A DNA stretch of 64,000 nt, taken from Piezodorus guildinii (Eukaryota > Arthropoda > Insecta > Hemiptera > Pentatomidae). The translations under genes were made by a program, and so were the position numbers. Shown piece by piece: positions 1-14,475 of the stretch (position 1 is the first letter of the stretch; the number at the start of each line of letters is the position of its first letter). The notes under the pieces are model-generated. The model was given only the letters and a program-made list of their open reading frames with translations, did not search any database and was not told the origin of the DNA. The stretch lies in the NCBI GenBank assembly GCA_023052935.1, contig CM041292.1, positions 171,554,900 through 171,618,899 on the forward strand, in the 5' to 3' direction.

Positions 1-415
1 AGGCTGACGAGAACAGGCTATTCATTTCTGAAAGATAGGTGCTCAGGAGAATATTCGGAGCAGTAAGAGAAGGAGAAGCCTGGAGGAAAAGAAAAAACAA
101 TGAGCTCTACAACATCTTTAAGGGTGCCGCGCCGTTATAAAAGCTAGGACGATTCTGATGGGCCGGCCATGTGGCTCAAATGACTGACTCTGAGATCCCA
201 AAGAAGATAATGACAGAAGACATGCGAAGACGTGCACCGAGCAAGGAGTCTAGGGCGACCCAAAACATGATGGATGGATGGTGTAGGGGCGTATGCAAGG
301 AGCCTGCTCAACATCAGGAACTGGATTGCTGCAGCACAAGACAGAGCCGTCTGGTAGAGGCTGCTCGGGGAGGCCTAGACTCGATAACGGGTTATTGAGA
401 ATATGTATGTATGTA
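1..415 (+). mobile_element. 3' end of a decayed LINE (endonuclease/RT type)
   Basis: Conceptual translation, with several frame changes, gives the C-terminal tail of an insect-type endonuclease-reverse transcriptase. It reads VLRRIFGAVREGEAWR, then GHVAQMTDSEIPKK, then NWIAAAQDRAVW followed by a stop. The GHV-M and W-AAA-DR-W signatures are usual after the RT domain of such LINEs. The copy is cut by the left edge of the window. It ends in a short TATG-repeat-like tail near 400-415. It has no intact frame and is a dead copy. A related minus-strand copy lies at 50480-51190. Confidence 0.6.
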
Positions 416-577
416 ATAAAATTGAATTAATTCAAAAGCTAAAATTTGAGTAATAATAATAATTGTTTTCTTTTACTCAAAATATGGGAGCACTTATGGT
501 GTAGTGCTCATAACTTCCTTCTATGGCCATGTTCATGGGTTAAAATCCAGAGATAGCTCTAGGATATTTTAAAGGGT

Positions 578-1015
578 GTAAAAAAATACTTGGTTATGGC
601 AGATGTTGGAAAAGGGAAGATTGGAATGATAAAGAAGGTTGATGTATGTAAGTAGGGAGGATATTAAAGGAGTGATCAGAAGCTTTGGTTCTGTGGAAAG
701 AAATGTATAGGTCAGAATGGTGCAAGCTTGTATTTAGGAAAGTGGACTGAAGATTTAAACTGGAGGAGGGTCCTGGTTGATGGCTTGGTAATAAAGGTAT
801 AACCCAAGGGCTATTGTCTCTGTGTTGGAGGAGAGCCACTTCAATTCACAGTACTGGGGTCATAGAAGGCCATCTCAAGGTACTTGAGGAAAACCTCACA
901 GAACAGTTCATGATACATCTCAGCCTGTCCTCTTGTACAGATGTGAGGATACTGTATTCCACACAGCAATAGTCTTAAGTGGAGGAAAAATACATGAGAA
1001 TACAATGTGCTTGCT
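578..1015 (-). mobile_element. Decayed 3' fragment of a CR1-group-like LINE
   Basis: Read on the minus strand, broken frames match the C-terminal part of the LINE at 57950-59020. Examples are an LHHSDLYISFHRTKASDHSF segment and the stretch before it corresponding to the [14 protein letters not shown] region. Frameshifts and stops are frequent, so it is inactive. Assignment to the CR1 group is by resemblance only. Confidence 0.6.
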
Positions 1016-2367
1016 TACATGTCTTAATAATTTCATGATTGATGATATAAAATTTTCATTAAATAGGAATTAAAGCATTCTGATTTTAAGGAAAACCTTG
1101 TAAAATCATGATGAAAGGCGAAAAAACAAACAATATTTTACTTCATAAATATATTTATAAATACATAGTAATATCACAGAATCATTTTATATACTAACAA
1201 TTATCTTTCTGTCTAAATAATATGGAAACAAAAAGAAAGAAAAAAAGGATTATCTACAATTATTACTACAATATTAAATAATTACATATATTTATAAACA
1301 TTTACTGAAATATTCATCACTCAGTAATAGGTTGGCAAATATATCCTTTTGATACATTTTGTAAAAGAATTATAAAAAGTTATTTACATATAAAATTTAA
1401 TATAATTCATCACATCATAATTATGATTAGTAAGACTTGATCTTTTGATTTTCTCCTATTTCAAAATCTCACATTCAAATAAAATCTTTGACTTACTGGT
1501 GAAAAGTCATCTAGTACATTTTGTTTACACCTTATCTTGGAAATCCATCCCATCCATTGATTCTGTAGTTTATTTTACTTTTGGTTTATTATTTTACACT
1601 TTTATGCATTTTTAAAACACCACTAAACATTTTTTGATTTCACTTTTAAAATTTATTTGAATGAAATATCACCAGGGAATTTCAATGTGATAGTGAAATT
1701 TCACCATATTTGTGCCTCCGGGTTCAACGTGAAAAGTATTCACAATACACATCATTTACAAAAGAGATTCAAATATTTTTATTTAGATAAAATAAAAAAA
1801 CCTTAAGCAGGATATGGACATGCAGACAAAAGAAAAGAAGTTGGAAATTTCAAAGAAAAATAGGAAAAAAAAGAGAAATATTTGCCAACAGAATACAATG
1901 TTACATAATACATGTGTTTTTATTTGATGAAAGAAAGAATTTTCGAGAGTGATAGTTACCACATTATTAAATTATCAATCCTTACTTTAATTTAAAAAAA
2001 TTATCAGCAAGTAAAATAACTAAAAATCATTTTTATAACATAACATTATTGTGTGGTATAAGTTGATCATCGTATTACAATGACTTATCCAATTAGTGTC
2101 AATCATTCATAGAAATGTAAAACACACATATTTAAGTTGAATTTCTTACTTTGTCAATATTTTTTAATTGATATTTTCAGTAAAATTGGTTAAAAAAATA
2201 AATTAAAGTAACCAACAGAAGAATGTATCTATATAACATTAAAATTGTCTAAGGTGCAAATACTTTGAATAAATAACAAAGCAAATAATTCATAATTACA
2301 CATAGTATTTATAACACATGGTAATTAAAATCTTATGATGAGTAGTTCAAATAATTTATAAAAATAA
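1016..2367. other. AT-rich spacer downstream of GFM1
   Basis: No coding exon or recognisable repeat is visible. The sequence is low-complexity A/T-rich DNA with short homopolymers. It is the 3' flank of the minus-strand GFM1 gene and may contain its 3' UTR. I see no clear poly(A) signal that I would assign. Confidence 0.5.
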
Positions 2368-5300
2368 CTAATTAAAATTATCACTAATTTTTCTTTTCTT
2401 ATTTTGAGGCACAATACCCATACTTTCTTGGTATGTTAAAATAATTTTATCCTGTACATCTGGGAGAGCTGGGGAATAGCGGCAGTACTCCATTGCATAT
2501 TCGCCTTTACCCTGGGTTGCAGATCTCAATTCCGACACATATCCAAACATTTCATTAAGAGGAACCTATACAAATAATTTAATCATATTTAAAAATAATA
2601 TATTAAAAGATATATAATTAATATAAAATTCACATTTCAAAGACAATATTGCAAGGTGAATAATAATAAGTAACAAAATGAGATAATGAATACAAAAAAA
2701 TCAAAGAAAACATCAAAACAAATAAAGGGCCTAGCCGAATAAGCATGTGAAATCTGCCCCGCGTGTATTAGAACCAAATTTGTACCATTGAGTCACACCT
2801 ATGAGAAACAACCTTAGGCAAATTTTAGTCACTTAATCCTAATGGGAGGAAGTATGGAGGAGGAGAGAAAAAAAAAAAAAATTTTCTCCTGGACAGCTCA
2901 ACCGATTTTCACAACAAAAAAAATATATGTTATGGATTTTATTAATAGGTTTCAACATATATTTAAAAAAAAAAAAAAATCCATAAAAATGTTGGTCAAA
3001 ACATTTTTTTGAATTTTTCAAAAAAATATTTTCTGGCTATGATGGTTTGGTACACCTCCAATTTTTTGCTACTTTATTTCATTGGAGGGTCCTCCATAAC
3101 ATACATTTCTTTCAATTTTATCACAAGTGTACCCCATGGTGAATTTCTCCTGAACGGATCAACCGACTTTCACAAAAAAAAAATATCTTTATGGTTTTCT
3201 AAAAGAATTTCAAAAAACATCTTTTTAAATTTTTTGTTTCCAAAATGTAAGTCAAAATTTTTATTTTTTCAAAAAAATTTTTAAATTATGTTGGATTGGA
3301 ACATTAACAATGTTTTGCTAACTTAATTCATTGGAGGGTCCTGCACAATACATATTTTTTTCAAGTTGCTCTAAAATGTACCCAAGAGTGAAAAATAAAA
3401 ACTGCATTTTTTTCAGCCCTCTTAGTAGTAACTGGTCACACATGAAGAGTAGGGATAGAGCTGTAGGATCGTAATGTCATTAGATATTACTTACACACTA
3501 TGCACATACATACTATTTATTATTATAAATATCTTATATTGGATGGAATATATTTATTGATTTAATTTTTTGGACTTGGATAACTACTACATAGCACTAT
3601 ATGCTATATTTATATGAAACGTAACTACAAAGATTTTTTTTAATTTATATTTTTTCATATTATTATATGTTAATAAAAAAAATTATTTTCGTTAAAAGCA
3701 TTTTCGTGGAATAAAATGTTTAAAAATATTTGTTGAAACCTATTTGTAAAATCCATAACATATATTTTTTTGTTGTGAAAATCGGTTGAGCTGTCAAGGA
3801 GAAAACAATTTATTTTGTTTACTTACTTCCCATTAGAATTAAGTGGCTAAAAATTTTCCTAAGGTTGTTTCTCATAGGTGTGACTCAATGGTATAAATTT
3901 GGTTCTAATACACGCGGGGGAAGATTTCACATGCTTAATTCGGCTAGGCAGGCCCTTTACACAATTCTTTTAAATACTAAGACTGAAACCCACTAAACCC
4001 ACTAGTATGACCCAAGGAAAAATTTCTTTTCTGCGAAAATGGATTTTTCGAGATAAGCAATAATGTAAAGATGAAAAGGGTCACAAATACAGTCTTATAA
4101 AGTGTGGATATAGGACTGTAATAATATCCTAGAGGTGGTAGAAGACAGGAGACTCAGGTGTTGTGTTCATGTGAACCGCTTGGTTGACAACATGATATTA
4201 AAGTGTGATTTTAATTAAATTTAAAATAAAACACTTATAAATCCTTAATTAATTTAAACATAAGTCCTAATCCTAAACTTTGAAAAAAAAATCAAGGCTT
4301 GGGGAACATGAGTGGGATTTATTCTAACAAATTGTAAAATTGAAACATGTACATAAACATTAAAGTATTTGTGTTAACAAATTCTTTCATATTTTATATT
4401 TATTTATTTTTTAATTACTAATAAAAACATGAAATGGTTATTTATTGAAATTTAAAAATAAACTAAGATTCTTTACAGTTTGAAAATTTTAAATTAATTA
4501 ATTAAAGATTTTGAAAATTTGGCATTTCATACAGACTCTCTTATTCCACTGAAGATAATACTTGAATGATATAAGATTTCTAGTTATAAAATTGTGAGAT
4601 TTTTCTCTCTATAACTCATTGAGCAGGTGGCTATGCCTTGAGATTTTTCAACCTGTATTTCTATATTGGGTTAGGAAGCTGATTGATAATCCCACTCAAA
4701 CTCCTGTTCTACTATCAGATTAAAAAGCCTTCACTAGTTTTTCACAGATGAAAAATAATCAATATGTACATGTATTATTTCTTTAGGTATACAGGTATAG
4801 GCACACAAAACACTCACAATAATATATTAAAAAATTAAACTAACCTCAGCAAAAACAGTAACCCATTGATCACTTCCCTCAATTCCAGTAATAATACCAT
4901 GCCTTCTGTTTATCTGGCCTATGAAAAAAAAATATGATAAATTAATGACAAATGTATAATGGTCTAAGTTGTACAAAGTATTACATTCTTATTTCTTTTC
5001 TTATTCTGTAAGTCCTAAAGATAAACAATATCAATTAAATGAGTGTTCACTGTTTCTCAAAAATTACATTGCATATGGAGCTGAAATTTCGAAGATCGGT
5101 CAGTCCCCTTGTATATGTAAATTGAGGATAGATTTGAAAAACAAAATAATTTTTAAACTAAAAGCACTCATTAACTTTCCAGAATCCAGAACAAAGTGTT
5201 CTAACTTATTTAAAATAATGAACTCTCTTATAGCACTTAAAACCATTTCAATTGTAATCCACAAAAGCATAGGTTTTTTTGTTAGACAGGGCATGATAGT

Positions 5301-8300
5301 GCAATATAGAATCTGGCTGGCACTGATTTGAAATCATCAAGAAAAGGTAAGCCTCTACAGGAAACGTGTGCTTCTTCAATCTTCAACACATGATGGAGAC
5401 TGAAGCTGGCCAAAGTTTAGGATCCCTTCTCTCCAATAAGGCCGTATTAAGATTAGTTTTTGAGACCAAAACAAAATATAAACACAGGTGGGAATGGAAC
5501 CTATATCGTTAAGATCCAGGTACTCGGGAATCGATAGTCATTAGAGCCTCCAGGGGGCAACCCATTAAACTCAAAATTAATTTCCAACATAATAAAAATG
5601 GTCCTGTGAAAGAACCTAATATATTAGTTATAATTTTTTAAACAGTTTAACAACTTCTGACAAAACACTTTGGAACATGACAAAACACATAATATCTTTT
5701 GAACAGACTGTTCAGCTGTTTTCTCTTAAGTTTTTTTTTTTTTTTAACTTTATTTATTATAATCTACACCTGTCACTTTTCCGCGACAATAAGCAGATGT
5801 GCTGTATATGTATTGTAAGAGCCTGGCATGTCAGGCATGAGGGAGGTCAGTACCCAGCGGCACCTCCTCCTATTTTCTCTTAAGTCTAATGTGAGTCCTC
5901 CATGGCAGTCTTTTGTCTAAGTATAGTTCGTCCTAAATAACATATTTCTTCCGAAGTTTGAATAGGTATATCCTATTTATATGAATAGGAAAACAATAAA
6001 CACACTCTTAGTTTGATTCAATTGACTTCCCACCTGTTTTCCCAACTAGATAATTCGTCAAGGTGGTCTTGAACATGAAAGATGCCAGAACTGGGTTTTG
6101 GTGGGATGTCAAAAGAGCTATATCGTCGGCAAAAGTGTTATGTGTGATCATTCTCAGATGTGTATCAGTGTGTTAAACATGTGGTCAGTCTGATGTGTAG
6201 ATATTAAATAGTAATGGTCCAAGTACACTGCCTTGTGGGACTACTGCTTGGACAAGTTTAATACCAGAAATGCGTCCCCCACTTACAGTCTGTCTATCAA
6301 GTAAGAGTGTAGCATTAAATAATAAATAAGATGAAGAAAAATTTTGAGCTTGGAAAGCAATCCTTCATGCCACACCTTATCAAACAGTGCTTGGCCAATA
6401 TAAAAGAAAACACCTGGGCAATAATTTTTAGACTCTTAAATCGATGGCATTGCTAAATGATCGAATGATGCTTTCTAAAACAGAATCGATGATTTGGAAT
6501 AGCTTTAAATATTTCGAGCGAATTTAGACGATGAAGAATAATCTTTTCCAATAATTCTGAAAAAAAGAAGGTAGAAGCCTTAAAGGACGATAGGAACCCA
6601 GACAGCCTGAAGGTTTATTGTCTTTTAATATCATCACAACTTGATAATAGTTGCACATGGCAGGGTAATATGTTATCCTGAAGATGGAGTTGTAGATATT
6701 AGTTTAAATAAAAATTGCTTTCCAAGGAAAGTTCTTCAATATAAAATTTGAAATTAAGTCATAACCCAGGGTTTTTTTGTTTGGTAAGTTGGCATAAAAT
6801 CACTAACTTCGTTAGGGTGTATTGCTTTTGGTGAGAGAGTCATCGGTAAAGGTATGTTAATGTGGTGTGACAAGACGATTTAAACGTATCTTTTAAATGA
6901 CTAGCAAACAATTTAGCCTTTAGAGCTTCAGATTTCACCCAAGAACCATCAGGCTGTCGAAAAAGATGTGAGTCCTGCCAAAACCTCCAACATCCAAATA
7001 ATTCAGTCTTTCCAATCCAAAATATTAAAAAAATCGTGGATGCAGCATTTTATATGACTAACAAATTACTTCACAAGGATTTAGACTTACTCACAGTTTT
7101 GGATACTGCCACAGAATATTATAACAATATTCACGACAGACTGAATTACAACATGAAACCATCAACCCCATTACTTAAATCCACACAACCCACCCCAATG
7201 ACTTTTGGGGCGAGTAGCCTAGAGATGCTTTGAAATATTAATAATCAATTAGTCGGAAGTCAACGTATTTGCTTATTGCAAATAGTTTTTATTTGTAGAT
7301 GGCAAATAGTTTTTATTTGCAAATGGCAAATAGTTTTTATAGGCAGATGGCAAATAGCAATTACTTCAAAATTGTAAATTAATAAAATCAAATCATTTTT
7401 TTAAACACTCTAAATTTCTTGATAATATTTCAATGAAACTAACCCATAACTGTGCCTTGAAATTCTTCAGGAACAGTAACTTCAACTGCCATTATTGGCT
7501 CAAGAATTTGCCAAACTCCATCCTCAAATACTGAAAAATAAAAATAAACACAAATTAATTCAGTAATATAATTTATATAATAAGAAAAAAGTGTACAAAG
7601 GCACGATCCTTCAATAAAAAATTGAAATAATTTCAAGTGTTGGTGTATTAACAAATAATAAGACTTTTACTTATTATTTCTAAAGATTTTTTCATTTTGT
7701 ATTTTTAAATATATTTAATTTATTTATTTAAAAATCATGCAGCAAAGATCGCTGAAGAACCAAGTAATAGGAGTAATAATAGCAAGCTCATTCCAATGAC
7801 TGAAAAGGAGAAAGAAAAGTTTTACCTTAATCTGACTAGCCAACTATTGTAGCTCAAAAAAATCTGATTCGCAAATCACTCATCTTTTACCAGCTATTGA
7901 ACACTTAATTATTATTATTATTACTTAACTGAAAACTATTTGAAATTAATTTTAAACATTGTATTTAATTTCTGTTGAAATTTCCTTTTACTTAAGGTAA
8001 ATAAAATTGAATCCATAAGTAAAGAAGTACCTTGCCTGATGGCGCCTTGAGCTGCTAAAGTAAATGCAAGTTCACTTGAGTCTACAACATGGTGAGCACC
8101 ATCCAGCAATCGGAACTTAACACCTGCCACCTTATGACCAGATAAAAGACCTGCAAGTTTAATTTAAATATTGGTTATTTATATTTCAAAAAATGAAAAA
8201 TTAAAACAGCATTAAGAAAAAAAAAACGTCAACTTTGATTAACTCACCTTTTTGGGCCATGAGACGGAAACCTTTTTCAATTCCAGGAACAAATTGTTTT

Positions 8301-9013
8301 GGGACATTAGGTCCTGAAGTTTCATCTTTAAAAATTAATTGAGTATTTTGTTCTGGGGGAAGAGGCTGTAAGCAAATATAAGTTGCTCATTTAAATCATT
8401 GAATCATGGTTTATTATTAATATCTAATTACATGTAAATTTAACATCACATTTACTAGCAATTTATACTTGTTAGGCACTATATTTTAGTTATCATTTCA
8501 TAGTTTGAGATTAGTTTGTAAAACCTATATTATATATATGTGGAAAATAGTTAGTTTGTCTTCATCTAATAATGGCTCCTAATAATGTTTAAAAAAATAA
8601 TCAAAGACAATTCTCAATCTAAGACAACGATATACCACAAATATTAGGTTACACGACTTACACCTCCCACCCTCCTCAGTAGTATAGTGGTATTTATTCC
8701 CACTTGTCGCTTGGGGGACTAGGATTTAATTAATAGCTGAGAAGATAAAAGATTAGCTAAAATTTTAAGTGGTCTAATGGATAGTCTACTTTCCTTTAGG
8801 TTAAAGGTTTGAACCCCATCTGTGGCAGAATAATTATTTGTTCTGTAATATTATTTATGTATTATGTAATGCCGTGGAGTGATTCTGGGGAATGGAGACC
8901 CTCGTGGAGGTCTCTCAAATTGGGTACCCAAAAAAAAAAACCTAGCGGCTGAGTGTGATCTCAGACCCTAATAGGAGGGTTTATATAGAGAGATACATAT
9001 ATGTGTATCTATT

Positions 9014-9061
<48 letters not shown>

Positions 9062-12000
9062 AAAACATATTACTACCACCTCAATACTTAGTAAGGATGT
9101 AGTATTTTTTAGGACAATGGTTGTCCAAGGAGGTGATTTGGACAATATCACACTCAAACCTTGTTTTACTGTAAACTAAGGTTAACCACTTTTAAGAAGC
9201 TTTATGAGCCTCAGGAGAGACTATAGACCTCAGTGTTGATCCATAGCTAAAGTAACCAAATAAATAATTAATTATCTGCTAAATCCAGGTTCAAACCTAG
9301 GACTGGGTGCTAAGTACAGAACAGAACCCAACCCCTGATCTATCCTGCTTTTTTAATAGAGAATTTCATATTCGGATTTTACTCTTATTTATTCATGTAA
9401 ACTACTATTTCTTTCACATGGTCTAGTAATCATTTAGATGGAAAGACTATGAAAGGGATGGAGAATCTTGGTAGTGTTGAATCAGGGCACCTCCACTAGA
9501 GAAGGTGATAAAGAGGAAGAAATATATATTATTTGCAAATAGTTATATACATCAAAATTATAAGGCACTGCCATTCATAAAAACTACTTAGATGAATAGG
9601 CGATTAACTTAGCTTTTCAATGAGACTAGATTTTTTCAGGAGAACAATACGGCCCCTAAAAATCTTGGTCCTAAGATAATTTGCATTTTTATCTTTCTTT
9701 ATAAAAATAACCGAGTTATGCATAATGAATACAAAGTTTAATTATGTTTTTGAATTTCTTAAAACACCAAAACATTTAGACGTACCTCTAAAACACCAAT
9801 TACTCTAGCAAATTGTCCTGCTCCACCTGACTGCTTCTTGTGCAAATAATCGAATTCACATGGCTGAACTAGAGTTTCTCGAAATGAAACCTTAGGTTTA
9901 CCCAGAACAACAGGACAATTATATTCTCTTTCCATTCTCTGTAATTAAAACAAAAATATAGACAAATAAAATATAAACATTATACTTGAAAAATTCTGTT
10001 TACAAAGTTTTATAAATTAATAAAATTATTCTAAAAATCTATTTAAACCTTACCTGAGAATAAATTTCAAGGTGAAGCTCTCCCATACCTGAGACTATTG
10101 TCTCTTTGTTGTCGGAATCATAAGAAAACTGGAAAGTTGGATCTTCTTTCGTGAATCGGGCAATAGCTTTACTAAATTGATCACGGTCCTTTGCATCTTT
10201 GGGTATGATGGACATTGAAACAACAGTATCTGGTATATGAATGGACTCCTGAAAAATTAAAATTATTACATTAACACTTTAAAAATCATAAATAAATGAT
10301 CCTATACAAATAATCTTATTTTGTTTTATGATTTTAAAGTTTTAATGTTGTGTAATATTTCAATTACAACTTATTGAGGAAAAAGGAATTTGAATTTACC
10401 ATAGTCAAATTCAATTTTAAATCTTTGACGAATGAATCACCACTAGAACAATCAACACCAAATAAAGCAAAAATATCTCCAGCAAAAACATCATTTACAT
10501 CTTCCATTTGATCTGCATGTAAACGAACAAGGCGTACTACTCTCACCTAAAAATAAAATATATTAAAAATAAAATAGGAAAAAATTAATAATAATAAATA
10601 AAAAAAAAAACTTTACAAAAAGGCTGATCCTCATCTCAGAGTCAGGTGATGAAATTTAAATTAATTAGATCAATTCAGATAAAGAATTTAACTGATGAGG
10701 ATTCAAATCATAAATACCCAAACAAGATTTTGAAAAAAGTAGGCCATTTTTCAGGAGCAGCGTTGCCTAGTGGATAGAGCACTTGTCTGCAGTTCTCCAG
10801 GTTCTGGATTCGAATCCCAGCTGTAGCAGTATATTCTATAAAGTGGGTACCCAAATAAAATTGGGGAAAAAACCTGGCGGCTGATCAAGGCCTAATCACC
10901 TCATTGTACTGCTGATGGCCTAGAAACAGTACAAATCTCTATATGTACTGAGCCCAAGACCCTCCATGGGTTGTAGTAGTACAGGTTTTTTTTACTTTCA
11001 CTTACTATATATAGTAAGGGAAAGTATTGTGATCGTGAAAATTTTCGAATTACAGTTTTCAACGGAAATACACATTTTTGATTAAACTCGCTATGTAGAT
11101 GTAAAGTAAATGGGCTTTAATATCATGTAGGTTTTATTCTGATTAAAATAGTCTGACAGGGCTAAAATTCCGATATTTCAAATTTTCATCCCCAAAATTA
11201 CCTTTAATTTTGTTGATTATATAAAAATAACTATATTATCTTGTTACCACTGATAAAAAACAGGTAAATATGCAAGTTGAGCGAATTTGAAAAGCAACTA
11301 AAGGAGAAAACTGAAAAAAATATTTTTTCAATGCAATTTTTTTGTTTTTGAACATAAAAACAGTAATATACATGTATGATATACCGCTAGAAAGCTAAAG
11401 ATTTTAGAAAAAATATTATCTAATACACAAGAGCTTTTAAAAGTTAATAGAGAGCGATGAGAAACCGATAAAACTAAGTGATTATTTTAGATAATAATAT
11501 AAAGATTTTTTAATAAAACACATGTTTCTACAGAAATTCTATTTACCTAATTCTTTAATGTTTCACTCGTTTTTATCTCTTATTGTATTTGGAAATTCTT
11601 AATCGATTCTAAAAACGGAGGTAAGTGAAAATCGTGTGTTGCCTGCACCAGATTATTTATAATTTAATAGCCACTTGATACCAAAATAAATTGATCAAAA
11701 AGTGAAAAATAAAGTATAGACTATTAGAATTTATCATATTTTTAAAATCAAACTTCTTACTAAAACTGAAAATTATTATGATTTATAGTCTCTATCCCCA
11801 TAAAATCTACTTCTATGTAAACACTGTGGTAAATGTTCACTTCCCAAGATGCAATTTGAACCACTAAACATTTTAATGTTAACATAGACCAGATTTTAAT
11901 AAGTATTATTTTTTAGTATTTGAGAATAAGATACATGAAATTCTATTAAAAGAACAAACTAACCTTCTTTTTGGTCCGAACATTATACAAATAATCGCCT

Positions 12001-13870
12001 CTCTGAAGATGACCTTGGTAACACCTCATATATGTGAGCTGACCGAATTTACCAGCTTCTAATTTAAATGCCAATGCCATGAAAGGATTTGTCGAGTCTC
12101 GGCTTGGATTCAGCAAAACTTTAGCATCCTTATCCCTAGGAAATATTCATGGCCATATAAATGAACAAATTTTCACAAAATGAGTTTTTTAAACTACAAT
12201 AAATAAATCACAAATAATAGATAGAAAAAGAAAATTATTCTGGGACAAAATCCCTTAAGAATAACATCATATTTAAAAGTGCTATATCTGGTCAAGAAAA
12301 AGGTTAAATTCTTATTAATATTATACATAAAATCATCTATATAATTTATATATTTTCATTGGAAGATCTATTGAATTGCAGTTAATATAAATATTATTTT
12401 CAGTTATATAATAATTTTATTGACTAAAGTTACATCAGTTGTTATTTTTATTTCAATGTTTTGGAGGATTACCCCATTTTCAGGAAAAATTCACTGTTAA
12501 TAGTTTCATAAATATTTATTATAATTATAATCATATCTTTAGGCCTAAGGCATTAGTAATTTAAATAAATAATTATAAGAGAAACTGGAAACATAGTGTG
12601 TTTTTAGTGTTTGGATTAAATGTCCTCATTATTGAACCAAATTAGATAGAAAGGAAAAATAATTTAAAAGTTATATTGTTGTATATCTATTTAACGTAAC
12701 TTTATGCAACTGTGGCTAATCGGACGATGCTACATTGGGAGTCCTGAATTTTGCTTATCCAGGTTTTATTAGGATAGGAATCTTTAACGAGTACCAGACA
12801 TCGCACAGAATCGGGACCATCTTATAACGTCCCCTCCGAAGGACAGCATAGCTAAGGATTTTTTACTCCTATTACAAAATCCTAGGACCACTTGCAGGTA
12901 TGAACCCGTGACCTTTGGCATAGGAGGCTGTTATGCTAGCCACCCAGCTTATAATTTAAAAGTTAAACATCTAATCTAGAATATCTGGGGATACTAATAA
13001 TATTGGTACAGTAAAATGAGGTAAAAAAAACTTCTGTTTAGGCAAGGATGCTATTTTAATTTTTCTTTTTTTAAATTAAATAAGTTAATTTTAATCAACA
13101 AACATAACTAAACACAGCAAAAATTATTGCATTGGATTATAAGTTCTGAATAATTATGTTATGTTATTACAATTTATATGAAAGCAACTTATATGTACTG
13201 AAATAAATTAATCAAAGAGCTTAAGAAAGACGAACCAATTATTATATTATATCAAAATATATTCAAGGAAAATGGTCAATCACAACTATTAATAAGTTTG
13301 AAACGCTATATCTCCGATATTTCTCTTATTTCAATCATTTTTTTTTTATTATTTGTACAGAATTAATTCTGCATCTATTATCAATAAAATTTAGCTATTC
13401 ATAAATTTAGACAGATGGATTTTTATTCACAATTGGGGTTCTACCTATCTTGAAAGATAAGACTTCAAATTTTAAGGGGGAAGGTTTTTTTTTTTTAGGT
13501 TAATTGTTGTTTTAGGACAATATAAGTACAGAAAGTTCAAATAAATACAAATAATTGTACTTACGGGCCTTCATTATTGTTTATAGCAAAATTTTGTACG
13601 TCACTAGGACATGGTAAATAAGAAATCACAGCATCTAATAAAGGCTGAATTCCTTTATTTTTAAGAGCTGTTCCTAAAAGTACAGGCGTAAAAGTTCTTT
13701 TCAGGCAACTTCTTCTTATGGCAGCTACAATATCTTTTTCAGTTGGAACTTTTTCTTCTAAAATAAAATGATAAATTCACAATTTATTAATAATTTGACA
13801 AAAAACAAAACAACACTGCTATGGTAAGTCTAAACAAATATTGTTAACATGATTTTATATTATATATATA

Positions 13871-13918
<48 letters not shown>

Positions 13919-14409
13919 TGGGTTGAGGGGCGTCTGTAACTTTGTTGAGGGTAAATGAATGAAATAATAAAAGAGAGAACATGAGCAATCTTATATTAAT
14001 TAAAATAAAACAAATACTGCTTATAATGTGTAAGCAGTGATTCTTTCAATCCTTGATCACTTCCTTCCCCCTCTCGTCTGCGATGTTCCTTCTTTCCTTT
14101 AGCGACTCCTACTCCATGGGACAATTCTCTACTATTTTCTATGACATTTGATTTTCCTCGATGAAGTGCGATTTGAGAACAATAAGACACATCTGCGACC
14201 ACCAACTTAATTAAACATCGTCTACACTCGCGAATGACTCTATTAACTCTCTCTTACAATCCCAGAATGCCCTCTGCCCAGCGGTCACTTAACAGTTGAT
14301 TCAAATAGAATAAAACAAATGACTGTCACGCTTACACATACTAAATCACAAAATAAAACAAATAAAATTAGAAATGGAGAGATATAAACATAAGACAATT
14401 ACAATTCTT

Positions 14410-14475
<66 letters not shown>

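Noticed and set aside
4969..5331. 120-codon plus-strand open frame in a GFM1 intron
   Set aside because: It has no ATG start and A/T-driven composition. No known motif is present, and it lies between conserved exons on the other strand.
7278..7360. CRISPR-like array
   Set aside because: The units are directly tandem with no unique spacers, and the DNA is eukaryotic nuclear.
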